The notes beneath the pieces were generated by a model. It was not told the origin of the DNA, searched no databases, and was given only the letters and a program-made list of their open reading frames with translations. From Bacillota bacterium (lineage in GTDB: Bacteria; Bacillota; Clostridia; DSM-8532): a stretch of DNA of 64,000 nt. The DNA lies in contig JAEZLR010000038.1 in assembly GCA_023415205.1 (NCBI GenBank), positions 51,074 to 115,073 of the forward strand, given 5' to 3'. This document shows, one piece after another, positions 1-8,288 of this stretch. Positions within the stretch are counted from its first letter, which is position 1. Each line of letters starts with the position of its first letter. The translations under genes were made by a program, and so were the position numbers.

Positions 1-1
1 C

Positions 2-949
2 CCCAAAGAGGCTATGGTGGCCGTGATAGATGATAAAATTGTTGGCGGAATAATTATTAAATATATCGTGTCAGGTCTTCATAAAATTGGTTATTATGAT
101 CTTGCCTTCATTGACCCGGATTATCAAGGGCGAGGCATAGGGAAGGCTTTGTATGAAAAAACGACCGAGTATTTATGGGAGCAAAATTGCACGGCAATTT
201 GTGCGGCTGTTAAAGATGATAACGTTGGCTCCTGGCAGTTGTTTTTAAATAATGGCCTGCATCGAGTCAGCCTTGGTGAGGTCGTGCGCCACCTAGGTTT
301 GAAGGCAACCTTCCAGCTCTATTTTACGACACCTTTTTTTATCAGTAATGGAATGGAGCTCTATTTTTCTGCTAAAAACAATGAGGTTCACCCGAAAAAC
401 AGTGGCACTGGGAAACAGATATTGCTTTATCTTTTGGCCAATCTGCTCCTTTTATTGGCAGCACCTCAAGCGAGATCCCACTTTTTGTTGTTCTACTCTG
501 CTGTCTTCACTTTATTAATAGGGGGCATTGTTTTTGGTTACATAGGGACCTTGTTTTCAAAGAAACCCTGGAGATTTCGTCTGAACAGTGGTGGTGCTAT
601 CATCTGTGGGTTCATAAATTTCAGTGGTAGCGTTTTTCCTATGATTGGAAACTGGTATCCCCTTCGTTATGAAAATACAAAAGCTTTCAGAAAAAACATG
701 GGCATTGCCGCATTGAGCGAATGGATCTTTGTCTTGGCTGCCACTATACTTAGCGTTTTTTTACAGGAACATCATAATTATTTCAACTATTTGGCCTCCA
801 TAGGTTCAATGCTCTTAGTCTATAGAATAATTGCACTCTATCCTTTTGAATCGTTTGGGGGATACAGGATCCTTAAATGGAATAAAGCAATATATGCTGT
901 TCTTGTGTTGATATCGTGTTTAGTTTTTGCCTTTAAAATGTATATATAG
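2..949 (+). CDS. GNAT acetyltransferase fused to a membrane domain (5' partial)
   Basis: The reading frame is open to the left edge of the window, so the true start is probably upstream; the first in-window ATG is at 14. The N-terminal ~100 residues have the GNAT acetyl-CoA-binding pattern (DYQGRGIGKALYEK, then a helix and a VGSWQLFLNNG segment). The remaining ~200 residues are hydrophobic with about five membrane segments. This half contains a YPFESFGGYRIL stretch that faintly recalls the NPxDG region of site-2 proteases, but no HExxH is visible, so protease activity is not supported. The gene is followed directly by a rho-independent terminator. The GNAT assignment is solid; substrate and role of the membrane half are unknown. 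Confidence 0.7.
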   Translation, partial: PKEAMVAVIDDKIVGGIIIKYIVSGLHKIGYYDLAFIDPDYQGRGIGKALYEKTTEYLWEQNCTAICAAVKDDNVGSWQLFLNNGLHRVSLGEVVRHLGLKATFQLYFTTPFFISNGMELYFSAKNNEVHPKNSGTGKQILLYLLANLLLLLAAPQARSHFLLFYSAVFTLLIGGIVFGYIGTLFSKKPWRFRLNSGGAIICGFINFSGSVFPMIGNWYPLRYENTKAFRKNMGIAALSEWIFVLAATILSVFLQEHHNYFNYLASIGSMLLVYRIIALYPFESFGGYRILKWNKAIYAVLVLISCLVFAFKMYI

Positions 950-1000
950 ACGGTGATATGTGAAGCGATGACATAGTTCAGGCATAAATACAATTCCAAA

Positions 1001-1033
1001 GGGAGGATACCTGCTCAGGTATTCTCCCTTTTT
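1001..1033 (+). terminator. rho-independent terminator of the GNAT-membrane gene
   Basis: A stem GGGAGGATACCT / AGGTATTCTCCC with a GCTC loop (one mismatch) is followed by five T residues. It lies about 50 bp after the stop codon of the upstream gene and separates it from pflB. Confidence 0.85.
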
Positions 1034-1138
1034 CAATCGTGTTCGCTGCATCTTCTGAAAGGAAAAACCTTCTCCAGGGTCATTTCATCCACGCTACTTA
1101 TATGATACCCCCCCGGCAACGGGGGTACAAAATAGGAC

Positions 1139-1195
1139 TTGTTAAATCTCATTCCATACGTTATAATTTGAAGTGTAAAGTGTATACAATATACA
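1139..1195 (+). promoter_or_regulatory. pflB promoter with palindromic operator candidate
   Basis: A sigma-70-type promoter is visible: TTGTTA at 1139-1144, a 17-bp spacer, and TATAAT at 1162-1167. A perfect inverted repeat, TGTATA-CAA-TATACA (1181-1195), sits where transcription would start, about 90 bp before the pflB ATG. That position suits a repressor or redox-responsive regulator, but the regulator is not identified. A further GC-rich hairpin (ACCCCC...GGGGGT, about 1096-1127) lies just upstream. The rest of the 332-bp gap holds only these elements and the terminator at 1001-1033. Confidence 0.55.
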
Positions 1196-1281
1196 TTATG
1201 CAATCTCGTATAACTATATTATATAACAGTTTCACAGACATGTTTACTCATAGATTATACTATTGCAGACGAGGAGGAGAT

Positions 1282-3504
1282 ATGATGAGAGAAAAATTTA
1301 AGACGGGTAAATGGAATGCACAAGTTGATATTAGAGACTTTATACAGAAAAACTATACACCGTATGACGGGGATGATAGTTTTTTAGCAGCACCGACTGA
1401 AAGAACGTCCAAATTGTGGGCTAAGGTTAAGGATTTAATGAAAGAGGAACGCAATAAGGGGGGAATCATGGATATTGATACCCATACGATTTCCACCATT
1501 GATTCCCATGAGCCTGGCTACATCGATAAGGATATTGAATCCATTGTGGGCCTCCAGACCAATGAGCCTTTAAAAAGAGCCATCATGCCTTTTGGCGGGA
1601 TCAGAATGGTGAGGTCTTCATTAAAAGCCTACAACAGGCCCATGGACCCAGAGGTCGAGAAGGTTTTTAAATACAGAAAGACCCATAATGATGGTGTGTT
1701 TGACGCCTTCACAGAAGAAATGAAAAAAGCGAGACATACAGGGATCATCACAGGATTGCCGGATTCATACGGCAGGGGAAGAATTATCGGAGATTATCGA
1801 AGAGTTCCCCTTTATGGTGTGGATTTCCTGATAGAGAAGAAAAAAGAGGCCATGAAAAACTATGTCTTTGACATTATGAATACACCGGTCATCAGGCAGC
1901 GTGAGGAAATCAGTGAACAGATAAGTGCCCTTACCGAATTAAAAACAATGGCAGCAAGCTATGGCTTTGATATCAGCAAGCCGGCAGCCGACATCAAAGA
2001 GGCTGTACAGTGGCTTTATTTTGCCTACCTGGCTGCTGTAAAGGAACAAAATGGAGCGGCCATGAGTCTTGGAAGAGTGTCTAACTTCCTCGATATCTAT
2101 GCGGAACTAGACCTGGCTGAAGGTCGATATACAGAGGCGGAGATTCAGGAGTTCATTGATCATTTTGTTATGAAGCTTAGAATGGTTCGCTTCCTGAGAA
2201 CCCCTTCCTATGATGAGCTATTCTCCGGTGATCCCACCTGGATTACAGAGTCCCTTGGCGGTATAGGCATGGATGGAAGACATATGGTCACAAAAATGAC
2301 CTATCGGTTCATGCATACCTTGACCAACCTGGGTGCGGCACCGGAGCCTAATATGACCGTGCTGTGGTCTCCCAGACTACCGGAGAACTTTAAAAAATTC
2401 TGTTCAAGGCTTTCCGTGGAGACCTCCTCTATTCAATACGAGAATGATGATTTGATGAGGGAAAAGTTTGGCGATGACTATGGGATTGCCTGTTGCGTCT
2501 CCGCCATGAAGATCGGTAAGCAGATGCAGTTCTTCGGAGCAAGGGCAAACCTTGCAAAGGCCTTGTTGTATGCTATAAACGGCGGGAAAGATGAAATCTA
2601 TGGGGAACAGGTAGGCCCTGCATTAGCTCCCATTACCTCCGAGTACCTTAACTATGATGAAGTTATGAATCGGTTTGATGCCACCCTTGATTGGCTCTCA
2701 AAGCTCTATATCAATACGCTCAACATCATCCATTACATGCATGATAAATACTGCTATGAGAGAATAGAGATGGCGCTGCATGATGAGGAAATATTAAGAA
2801 CATCAGCCTGCGGTATTGCTGGACTTTCGGTGGTGGTTGACTCCTTATCGGCTATAAAATACGCAAGGGTCAAGCCTGTGAGGAATGAAGACGGTCTTGT
2901 TGTGGATTATGTCATTGAGGGTGATTTCCCGATGTTTGGTAATAATGATCCAAGGGTGGATGATATGGCTGTGGATCTCGTTAAGAGGTTCATGACCAAA
3001 TTAAGCAAGCATAAGACCTACAGAGAGAGTAAGCCCACCATGTCCATATTGACCATAACCTCCAATGTGGTTTATGGCAAAAAAACTGGAAGTACCCCTG
3101 ACGGAAGAAAGCATGGTGAACCCTTTGCTCCAGGTGCAAACCCCATGCACAAAAGAGATACCAAGGGCTGTATTGCATCCATGGCTTCAGTGGCGAAGCT
3201 GCCCTATGATTATAGTGAGGATGGCATTTCTTATACCTTCTCTATTGTTCCAGGGGCCCTAGGTAAGCTTGCGGAAGAAAGGGTGGATAACCTTGTTAAT
3301 CTTATGGATGGGTATTTTAGCGACGGAGGGCACCATATCAACGTCAATGTGTTAAATAAGGAAATCCTGATGGATGCCATGGATCATCCGGAGCAATATC
3401 CACAATTGACCATAAGGGTCTCCGGTTATGCCGTCAACTTCATAAAGCTCTCAAGAGAGCAGCAGTTGGATGTCATTAACAGGACATTCCATGAGAGATT
3501 CTAA
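1282..3504 (+). CDS. pflB: formate C-acetyltransferase (pyruvate formate-lyase)
   Basis: This glycyl radical enzyme cleaves pyruvate with CoA to acetyl-CoA and formate in anaerobic fermentation. The ATG at 1282 follows GAGGAGG and gives 740 residues, normal for the family; the upstream in-frame GTG at 1039 lacks a ribosome binding site. Diagnostic motifs are GLPDSYGRGRIIGDYRR in the N-terminal half, the catalytic Cys pair in IACCVSAM (Cys404-Cys405) and the C-terminal radical loop RVSGYAV (radical Gly715). These match true PFL rather than diol or glycerol dehydratase or benzylsuccinate-type relatives. pflA follows after a short gap and both probably share the promoter at 1139-1167. Enzyme identity is very secure. 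Confidence 0.97.
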   Translation: MMREKFKTGKWNAQVDIRDFIQKNYTPYDGDDSFLAAPTERTSKLWAKVKDLMKEERNKGGIMDIDTHTISTIDSHEPGYIDKDIESIVGLQTNEPLKRAIMPFGGIRMVRSSLKAYNRPMDPEVEKVFKYRKTHNDGVFDAFTEEMKKARHTGIITGLPDSYGRGRIIGDYRRVPLYGVDFLIEKKKEAMKNYVFDIMNTPVIRQREEISEQISALTELKTMAASYGFDISKPAADIKEAVQWLYFAYLAAVKEQNGAAMSLGRVSNFLDIYAELDLAEGRYTEAEIQEFIDHFVMKLRMVRFLRTPSYDELFSGDPTWITESLGGIGMDGRHMVTKMTYRFMHTLTNLGAAPEPNMTVLWSPRLPENFKKFCSRLSVETSSIQYENDDLMREKFGDDYGIACCVSAMKIGKQMQFFGARANLAKALLYAINGGKDEIYGEQVGPALAPITSEYLNYDEVMNRFDATLDWLSKLYINTLNIIHYMHDKYCYERIEMALHDEEILRTSACGIAGLSVVVDSLSAIKYARVKPVRNEDGLVVDYVIEGDFPMFGNNDPRVDDMAVDLVKRFMTKLSKHKTYRESKPTMSILTITSNVVYGKKTGSTPDGRKHGEPFAPGANPMHKRDTKGCIASMASVAKLPYDYSEDGISYTFSIVPGALGKLAEERVDNLVNLMDGYFSDGGHHINVNVLNKEILMDAMDHPEQYPQLTIRVSGYAVNFIKLSREQQLDVINRTFHERF

Positions 3505-3546
3505 GAAGCGCGAGCCCACAAGATGATATAGAGGGGAGTGGCAATA

Positions 3547-4266
3547 ATGGAAGGTAGGATACATTCAATTGAAACCTGTGGCACACTGGATGGGCCAGGT
3601 ATCCGATATGTGATTTTTCTTCAGGGCTGTCCCCTGAGATGTAAATTTTGCCACAACCCTGACTCGTGGCAGCTTGAATCGGATAAAAAGACCTCTGTAA
3701 AGGACCTGATGGAAGATATTTTGCGATACAGAAATTTCATTAAAACAGGAGGGATAACCCTGTCGGGAGGGGAACCGCTCTTACAGGCTGAGTTTGCCGC
3801 AGCCCTTTTCAGGGAATGCAGGAAAAACGGCATTCATACCGCCGTTGATACATCAGGGGCAATCCCATTAAGCGCGTGTAAAGAAGCTATTGATGAAGTG
3901 GATCTTGTGTTGTTGGACATTAAGTCCATTGACACGATAAAGTGTCAGGAGTTTACCGGGAAAGGGAATGAGGAGGCATTAAAGCTTTTAGACTATTTGG
4001 AGTTGACGGGAAAAGATGTGTGGATAAGGCATGTTGTAGTACCGGGTATTACTGAGAATGATGAGGATATAGAGCGTTTGGCGGAATACCTTTCAAAGTA
4101 TACCGTTATCAAGCGTGTTGAAATCCTGCCCTTCCACAAGATGGGGGAGTATAAATGGAAGCAGCTCAATATGAAATATGAGCTTTCGGACACACCTCCG
4201 CCTAAAAAAGAGTCTATTGAAAACATTAAGGGCCTTTTTAGAAAATACAACCTCAACGCCGTATAA
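3547..4266 (+). CDS. pflA: pyruvate formate-lyase-activating enzyme
   Basis: This radical SAM activase abstracts hydrogen from the PFL glycine using S-adenosylmethionine and a [4Fe-4S] cluster. The cluster motif CPLRCKFC gives Cys28, Cys32 and Cys35, preceded by the family signature CGTLDGPGIR. It is 239 residues long, the expected size. The ATG at 3547 is preferred because GAGGGG lies about 10 bp upstream; an in-frame GTG at 3538 is too close to that site. It is 42 bp downstream of pflB and followed by a terminator, so the two form a compact operon. Confidence 0.96.
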   Translation: MEGRIHSIETCGTLDGPGIRYVIFLQGCPLRCKFCHNPDSWQLESDKKTSVKDLMEDILRYRNFIKTGGITLSGGEPLLQAEFAAALFRECRKNGIHTAVDTSGAIPLSACKEAIDEVDLVLLDIKSIDTIKCQEFTGKGNEEALKLLDYLELTGKDVWIRHVVVPGITENDEDIERLAEYLSKYTVIKRVEILPFHKMGEYKWKQLNMKYELSDTPPPKKESIENIKGLFRKYNLNAV

Positions 4267-4301
4267 AACGGTAACCAAGCATCTGCCTTGAAGTGAGGAA
4301 C

Positions 4302-4328
4302 GCCAGACTTAAGGTCTGGCTTTCTTTA
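4302..4328 (+). terminator. rho-independent terminator after pflA
   Basis: A perfect 7-bp stem GCCAGAC / GTCTGGC with a TTAAG loop is followed by a T-rich tail (TTTCTTTA), starting 35 bp after the pflA stop. Confidence 0.85.
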
Positions 4329-4473
4329 TACCATCGGAAGCGAAAAAACTATGTGACAAGAGCAATGGAACCTGCAAGCATAAGGACGGCATTGAAAGCA
4401 CAAAACCAAAATTTACTTAAAATACACCGTCTCTTTTTAAAGACATGATTAATAATATATAGTAAAATAGTAG

Positions 4474-4617
4474 ATGGCCCGAGTTTGTAAAACAAGGGTT
4501 CATCACTTGCTGTGGCTTAAGGTTCGCTTGGTGCTCAAGCCGAGGGCGCTCCTAGAGCTTAGGCAAGCAGTTAGGGCTCATAAGCGATTAGTTGTAGTCA
4601 CAATAATAGGCGCATCA
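4474..4617 (+). other. structured 5' leader upstream of the APC permease (unidentified)
   Basis: About 145 bp of unusual, comparatively GC-rich sequence lies between an AT-rich, promoter-like region (about 4380-4470) and the permease ribosome binding site. Several helices can be drawn: GATGGCCC with GGGTTCATC, GGCTTAAG with CTCAAGCC around a TTCG-containing loop, and CCTA with TAGG. It is open in the permease frame, but that extension resembles no protein and the permease family starts later. I could not match it to T-box, lysine, glycine, purine, SAM or c-di-GMP riboswitch consensus. It may be an uncharacterised cis-regulatory RNA or simply a structured leader. The remainder of the 4267-4629 gap holds only the terminator at 4302. 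Confidence 0.35.
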
Positions 4618-4629
4618 AGGTGGGGCATT

Positions 4630-5985
4630 ATGGAGAATAGACTTAATAAAAAGTATGGCTTATATACAGCCATCGCAATGGTCGTTGGTATTGTTATCGG
4701 AAGCGGCGTCTTCTTCAAAGCGGAAACTGTACTGAAAGCAACCGGGGGAAACATGCCACTGGGCATTGCCGCATGGGGTATCGTTGGACTGATAATGATT
4801 GTCTGCAGCTATACCTTTGCAACGATGGCCACGAAATATGAGAAGGTCAACGGCTTGGTGGACTATGCGGAAGCTGCTGTTGGCAATAAATATGGCTACT
4901 ATGTAGGCTGGTTTATAGCCGTCATCTATAATCCAACCATAACCTCTGTGTTGGCCTGGGTCTCAGCACGTTATACCTGCGTACTGCTGGGCTGGGATAT
5001 CACTGGCGGTTCATGTATGACCATCGCATGTTTTTATCTGGTAGCGAGCTATGCGCTGAACGCTCTTTCTCCGATTATTGCAGGTAAGTTTCAAGTTTCT
5101 ACTACAATTATAAAGCTCATTCCATTAATGCTAATGGCGGTTGTTGGAACTATAGTCGGTCTGACAAACGGTATGACGATCAGTAATTTTACCAAGGTGG
5201 CCGATACGGGGCATGGGGCTGGCGGTGGACTTTTTGCTTCCATTGTTGCAGTCGCTTTTGCCTATGAGGGATGGATCATAGCCACTTCCATTAATGCGGA
5301 GCTCAAGGATTCTAAAAGAAATTTACCGAAGGCTTTAATTTTAGGTTCTCTCATTGTCGTCTTTGTTTATATTTTCTATTATATAGGCCTCGCCGGAGCC
5401 GTTAGTACCGATGCATTGATGGAAAGCGGTCAGGCCGGTGCAAAGATGGCCTTCCAGAATATTTTTGGCTCGATAGGCGGTTCCTTGATTTTTGTGTTTG
5501 TCATTATTTCATGCTTGGGTACCCTCAACGGACTGATGCTGGGCACTACCCGGGGCATGTATTCCCTGGCTGTAAGAGATAGAGGCCCTTACCCTGAAGC
5601 CTTCAAGCAGGTGGATAAGATCACTAATATGCCGACGAATTCTTCCATTTTTGGGCTTCTGCTTTGTGCCTTCTGGTTACTCTATTTCTATGGTGCGAAT
5701 TTGACAAGTCCCTGGTTCGGTCCATTTTGCTTTGATACGTCCGAGCTTCCAATCGTGACGCTCTATGGCGCCTATATTCCTATTTTCTTTATGCTGATTA
5801 AGAAGGAAAAGGATTTAAACACATTTAAACGCTTCATTATGCCCACACTCTCTATCCTGGGTTGTTTGTTTATGGTAGTCGCTGCATGCCTGGCTCACAA
5901 AATGGCCGTTGTGTATTATTTGATTGTCTTTGCGGTGATCATGGTCATTGGGGCAAGCTTTCGGAATGCCAGAAAGACGGGATAG
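4630..5985 (+). CDS. APC superfamily amino acid permease
   Basis: A 451-residue polytopic protein with about 12 membrane segments. The N-terminal helix GIVIGSGVFFKAETVL is the classic APC substrate-binding helix 1 with its unwound G(S/T)G. A second conserved block, AVAFAYEGWIIATSINAELKDSKRNLPKAL, matches helix 6 and the loop of amino acid/polyamine/organocation transporters. The ATG at 4630 is chosen because AGGTGGGG precedes it by about 6 bp and the family begins with a short cytoplasmic segment as here. Substrate cannot be assigned. It stands alone on the plus strand behind the structured leader at 4474-4617. Confidence 0.88.
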   Translation: MENRLNKKYGLYTAIAMVVGIVIGSGVFFKAETVLKATGGNMPLGIAAWGIVGLIMIVCSYTFATMATKYEKVNGLVDYAEAAVGNKYGYYVGWFIAVIYNPTITSVLAWVSARYTCVLLGWDITGGSCMTIACFYLVASYALNALSPIIAGKFQVSTTIIKLIPLMLMAVVGTIVGLTNGMTISNFTKVADTGHGAGGGLFASIVAVAFAYEGWIIATSINAELKDSKRNLPKALILGSLIVVFVYIFYYIGLAGAVSTDALMESGQAGAKMAFQNIFGSIGGSLIFVFVIISCLGTLNGLMLGTTRGMYSLAVRDRGPYPEAFKQVDKITNMPTNSSIFGLLLCAFWLLYFYGANLTSPWFGPFCFDTSELPIVTLYGAYIPIFFMLIKKEKDLNTFKRFIMPTLSILGCLFMVVAACLAHKMAVVYYLIVFAVIMVIGASFRNARKTG

Positions 5986-6103
5986 GTCTGTATGAGGTGA
6001 TGAAAGGGTGGTAGTAATCCCAAAGATATGATAAATTGAGTATAGAGCGTAATTTTGGGTAACGCCATAAATCATTCTCAAAATGTGAAAGCGATACAAC
6101 ACG

Positions 6104-7006
6104 ATGAAAATATCTTCATTCATACATTTTGCCAGTTTCGGCTTTAAAACAATTTTCCTAAAGAAAAGGGAACCTATTCTTGGTACAGTCATTGTGACTG
6201 ATAAGTGCAATTTAAAATGCAAGCATTGTTCGGTCAATAATATTACAGATGTAGTCCATCCTTATGCGCAAATTCGAAATGAAATGCAGCAGCTTTATGA
6301 AATGGGTGTACGCATTCTGTTTTTCTGTGGAGGCGAGACCTTTCTATGGAAAGATGGAGAACGCACCTTGCGCGATCTGGTTGTGGAAGCAAAGAGGATG
6401 GGCTTCCTGATTGTCAATGTCGTCACCAATGGCACATTTCCAATCGATTTACCGGAAGCTGATTTGATTTTGCTTAGTGTGGATGGCGATAAGGATCACC
6501 ACAACGCAATTCGTGGTGATACATACGATACCATCATGGAAAATATTAATAATGCAACATCCGATAACATCTGTTTCTACATGGCTATCAACCAGATCAA
6601 CAAAGACGCTGTTCGTGATGTCTGTATTGCTGCCCGTGACACAAAAAATGTGCGAGCAGTGTCCTTTAATTTTCACACACCCTATCCAGATACAAAGGAG
6701 TTGGCGCTCTCCAAAGAGGAAAAATCTAAATGTTGTGAAGTCATCATAAAAATGATGAAAGAAGGGGCGCCTGTATTTAATCTAAGGAGTGCTTTCCCCT
6801 ATTTGATTAACAACAGCTTTCCAACACCATGCCATCAGTGTGTTGTTATAGAGAATGGAAAGATTTCAACCTGCGGACGCTGTATTGAAGTACCGGGCCT
6901 CTGTGACGCATGCGGCTATTTCTTTGTTGCCGAATATACCCTCCTATTCCGCGGAAATCCCAAAATTATCATTGAAATGCTAAAAACATATCTAAAATAC
7001 ATATAG
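6104..7006 (+). CDS. radical SAM protein with C-terminal Cys cluster
   Basis: A 300-residue protein. The radical SAM cluster motif CNLKCKHC gives Cys35, Cys39 and Cys42, followed by a glycine-rich FFCGGETFLW segment (the usual GGE/GGGE motif) and NVVTNGTF. The C-terminal part has a Cys-rich region (CHQC, CGRC, CDAC) like an auxiliary Fe-S (SPASM-type) binding site. The N-terminal hydrophobic segment IHFASFGFKTIFL resembles proteins that modify lipids or cofactors at the membrane. It ends 7 bp before a second radical SAM gene, so the pair is probably co-transcribed. Substrate unknown; no cognate peptide precursor is visible nearby. Confidence 0.8.
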   Translation: MKISSFIHFASFGFKTIFLKKREPILGTVIVTDKCNLKCKHCSVNNITDVVHPYAQIRNEMQQLYEMGVRILFFCGGETFLWKDGERTLRDLVVEAKRMGFLIVNVVTNGTFPIDLPEADLILLSVDGDKDHHNAIRGDTYDTIMENINNATSDNICFYMAINQINKDAVRDVCIAARDTKNVRAVSFNFHTPYPDTKELALSKEEKSKCCEVIIKMMKEGAPVFNLRSAFPYLINNSFPTPCHQCVVIENGKISTCGRCIEVPGLCDACGYFFVAEYTLLFRGNPKIIIEMLKTYLKYI

Positions 7007-7013
7007 GAGTAAC

Positions 7014-8267
7014 ATGAGTATTATAACAAACCTGACACGAATTTGGCTAACCCGTTCAACCAAACCCTTCCTATTTATAAACGAATACGACCAACAGCTT
7101 CCATTTGCAGACTGTGAAAATTTAGGTTTATATGTTCATATTCCCTTTTGCAAAAACATCTGCAATTTCTGTCCCTATTGCAAGGTCAAATATTCTAAGG
7201 AATTATGTGACCGATATATAGATGCTCTGCTTCGGGAAATCCATCTCGTGGGTAGTCAGTATAGTGGTAAAAAAATGGCGACAAGTCTGTATTTCGGTGG
7301 TGGCACGCCAGCTCTTGCTGCTGATCGGCTCAAGGAAATTATAGATGCTATTCAAGAGTATTACAGCATTACTGAGGGCATTGGTATAGAGTTGCATCCC
7401 GATAATGTAAATCCATCTATTCTTAAGACTTTGAAGGATGCCGGAGTAACAAAAATAAGTATTGGTATTCAGTCCTTCCAGAAGAAATTCCAGAACATCT
7501 TAGGTAGAACGAATGTTGATCCCTCAGCACTAAAGGAAGCGTTATCTGAAGTTCCATTTGAAACGGTTTCCATGGATTTTATTTTTGCTCTGCCGGCCCA
7601 GACATTCGAAGATTTGAAGGCTGATATTGATGCTGCGTTCCAAAACGGTGCAAACCATGTGGCGATTTATCCGTTCATTGACTTTACTTTTACTTCAAGT
7701 ACAGTATCGGCAATGCCTAAAAAAGAAAAGCAAGCACTCTTGGATGCAATTACGATTTACTGCATGGATAAGGGGTATACCCGTAGCTCCATCTGGACAT
7801 TCTCAAGCGAAAAGCAGGCAGGATACTCTTCCATGACCAGAGATAATTTTTTGGGCTTTGGGTGCTCAGCAACCACTTTATTGAAAGAACAGTTTAAGAT
7901 CAACACCTTTTCTGTAGAAGAATATTGCAAAAGAGTTGATGAAGGAAAACTTCCGACCTCTTTGACGATTCGGTTCTCCTTACGCCAGCGCATGATTTAT
8001 TATCTGTTCTGGACTGCGTACAGTACCAAAGTAGACGCCAAAGCTTTTGAAAAATTCTTTGGGGTTCCTTTGAAAAGCATGTATGGTATTGAATTGAAAA
8101 TTGCTAAAATGCTGGGATTTGCTACGGAAGAGAACGATGTCTATCGCATGACGCTAAAAGGCGCATTTTACTATCACTATTATGAGAACTTTTACACTCT
8201 GGCTTATATTGACAAAATGTGGGGGATCATGAGAAGAGAAGCGTTTCCCCCCAAAATAGAGTTATAG
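7014..8267 (+). CDS. HemN/HemW-like radical SAM protein
   Basis: A 417-residue protein of the coproporphyrinogen-dehydrogenase-like radical SAM family. The motif VHIPFCKNICNFCPYC places Cys46, Cys50, Cys53 and an extra Cys56. It is followed by LYFGGGTPA, the block ELHPDNV, and GVTKISIGIQSFQ, all HemN/HemW family features. The family includes oxygen-independent coproporphyrinogen oxidase, the heme chaperone HemW and the anaerobic heme-opening methyltransferases ChuW/HutW; which applies here cannot be decided by eye. The ATG follows TAGGAG. Its coupling to another radical SAM gene just upstream argues against a simple housekeeping hemN or hemW. Confidence 0.78.
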   Translation: MSIITNLTRIWLTRSTKPFLFINEYDQQLPFADCENLGLYVHIPFCKNICNFCPYCKVKYSKELCDRYIDALLREIHLVGSQYSGKKMATSLYFGGGTPALAADRLKEIIDAIQEYYSITEGIGIELHPDNVNPSILKTLKDAGVTKISIGIQSFQKKFQNILGRTNVDPSALKEALSEVPFETVSMDFIFALPAQTFEDLKADIDAAFQNGANHVAIYPFIDFTFTSSTVSAMPKKEKQALLDAITIYCMDKGYTRSSIWTFSSEKQAGYSSMTRDNFLGFGCSATTLLKEQFKINTFSVEEYCKRVDEGKLPTSLTIRFSLRQRMIYYLFWTAYSTKVDAKAFEKFFGVPLKSMYGIELKIAKMLGFATEENDVYRMTLKGAFYYHYYENFYTLAYIDKMWGIMRREAFPPKIEL

Positions 8268-8288
8268 CTTTGTCAGAATATACAGTGT

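Noticed and set aside
1039..1281. N-terminal extension of pflB to a GTG at 1039
   Set aside because: The extension contains the promoter, has no ribosome binding site and lies outside the PFL family; ATG at 1282 has GAGGAGG.
4474..4617. T-box, lysine, glycine or purine riboswitch
   Set aside because: None of the conserved sequence cores I know was found; kept only as an unidentified structured leader.
4474..4629. N-terminal extension of the APC permease
   Set aside because: No homologous sequence is recognisable, and a good ribosome binding site sits before the ATG at 4630.
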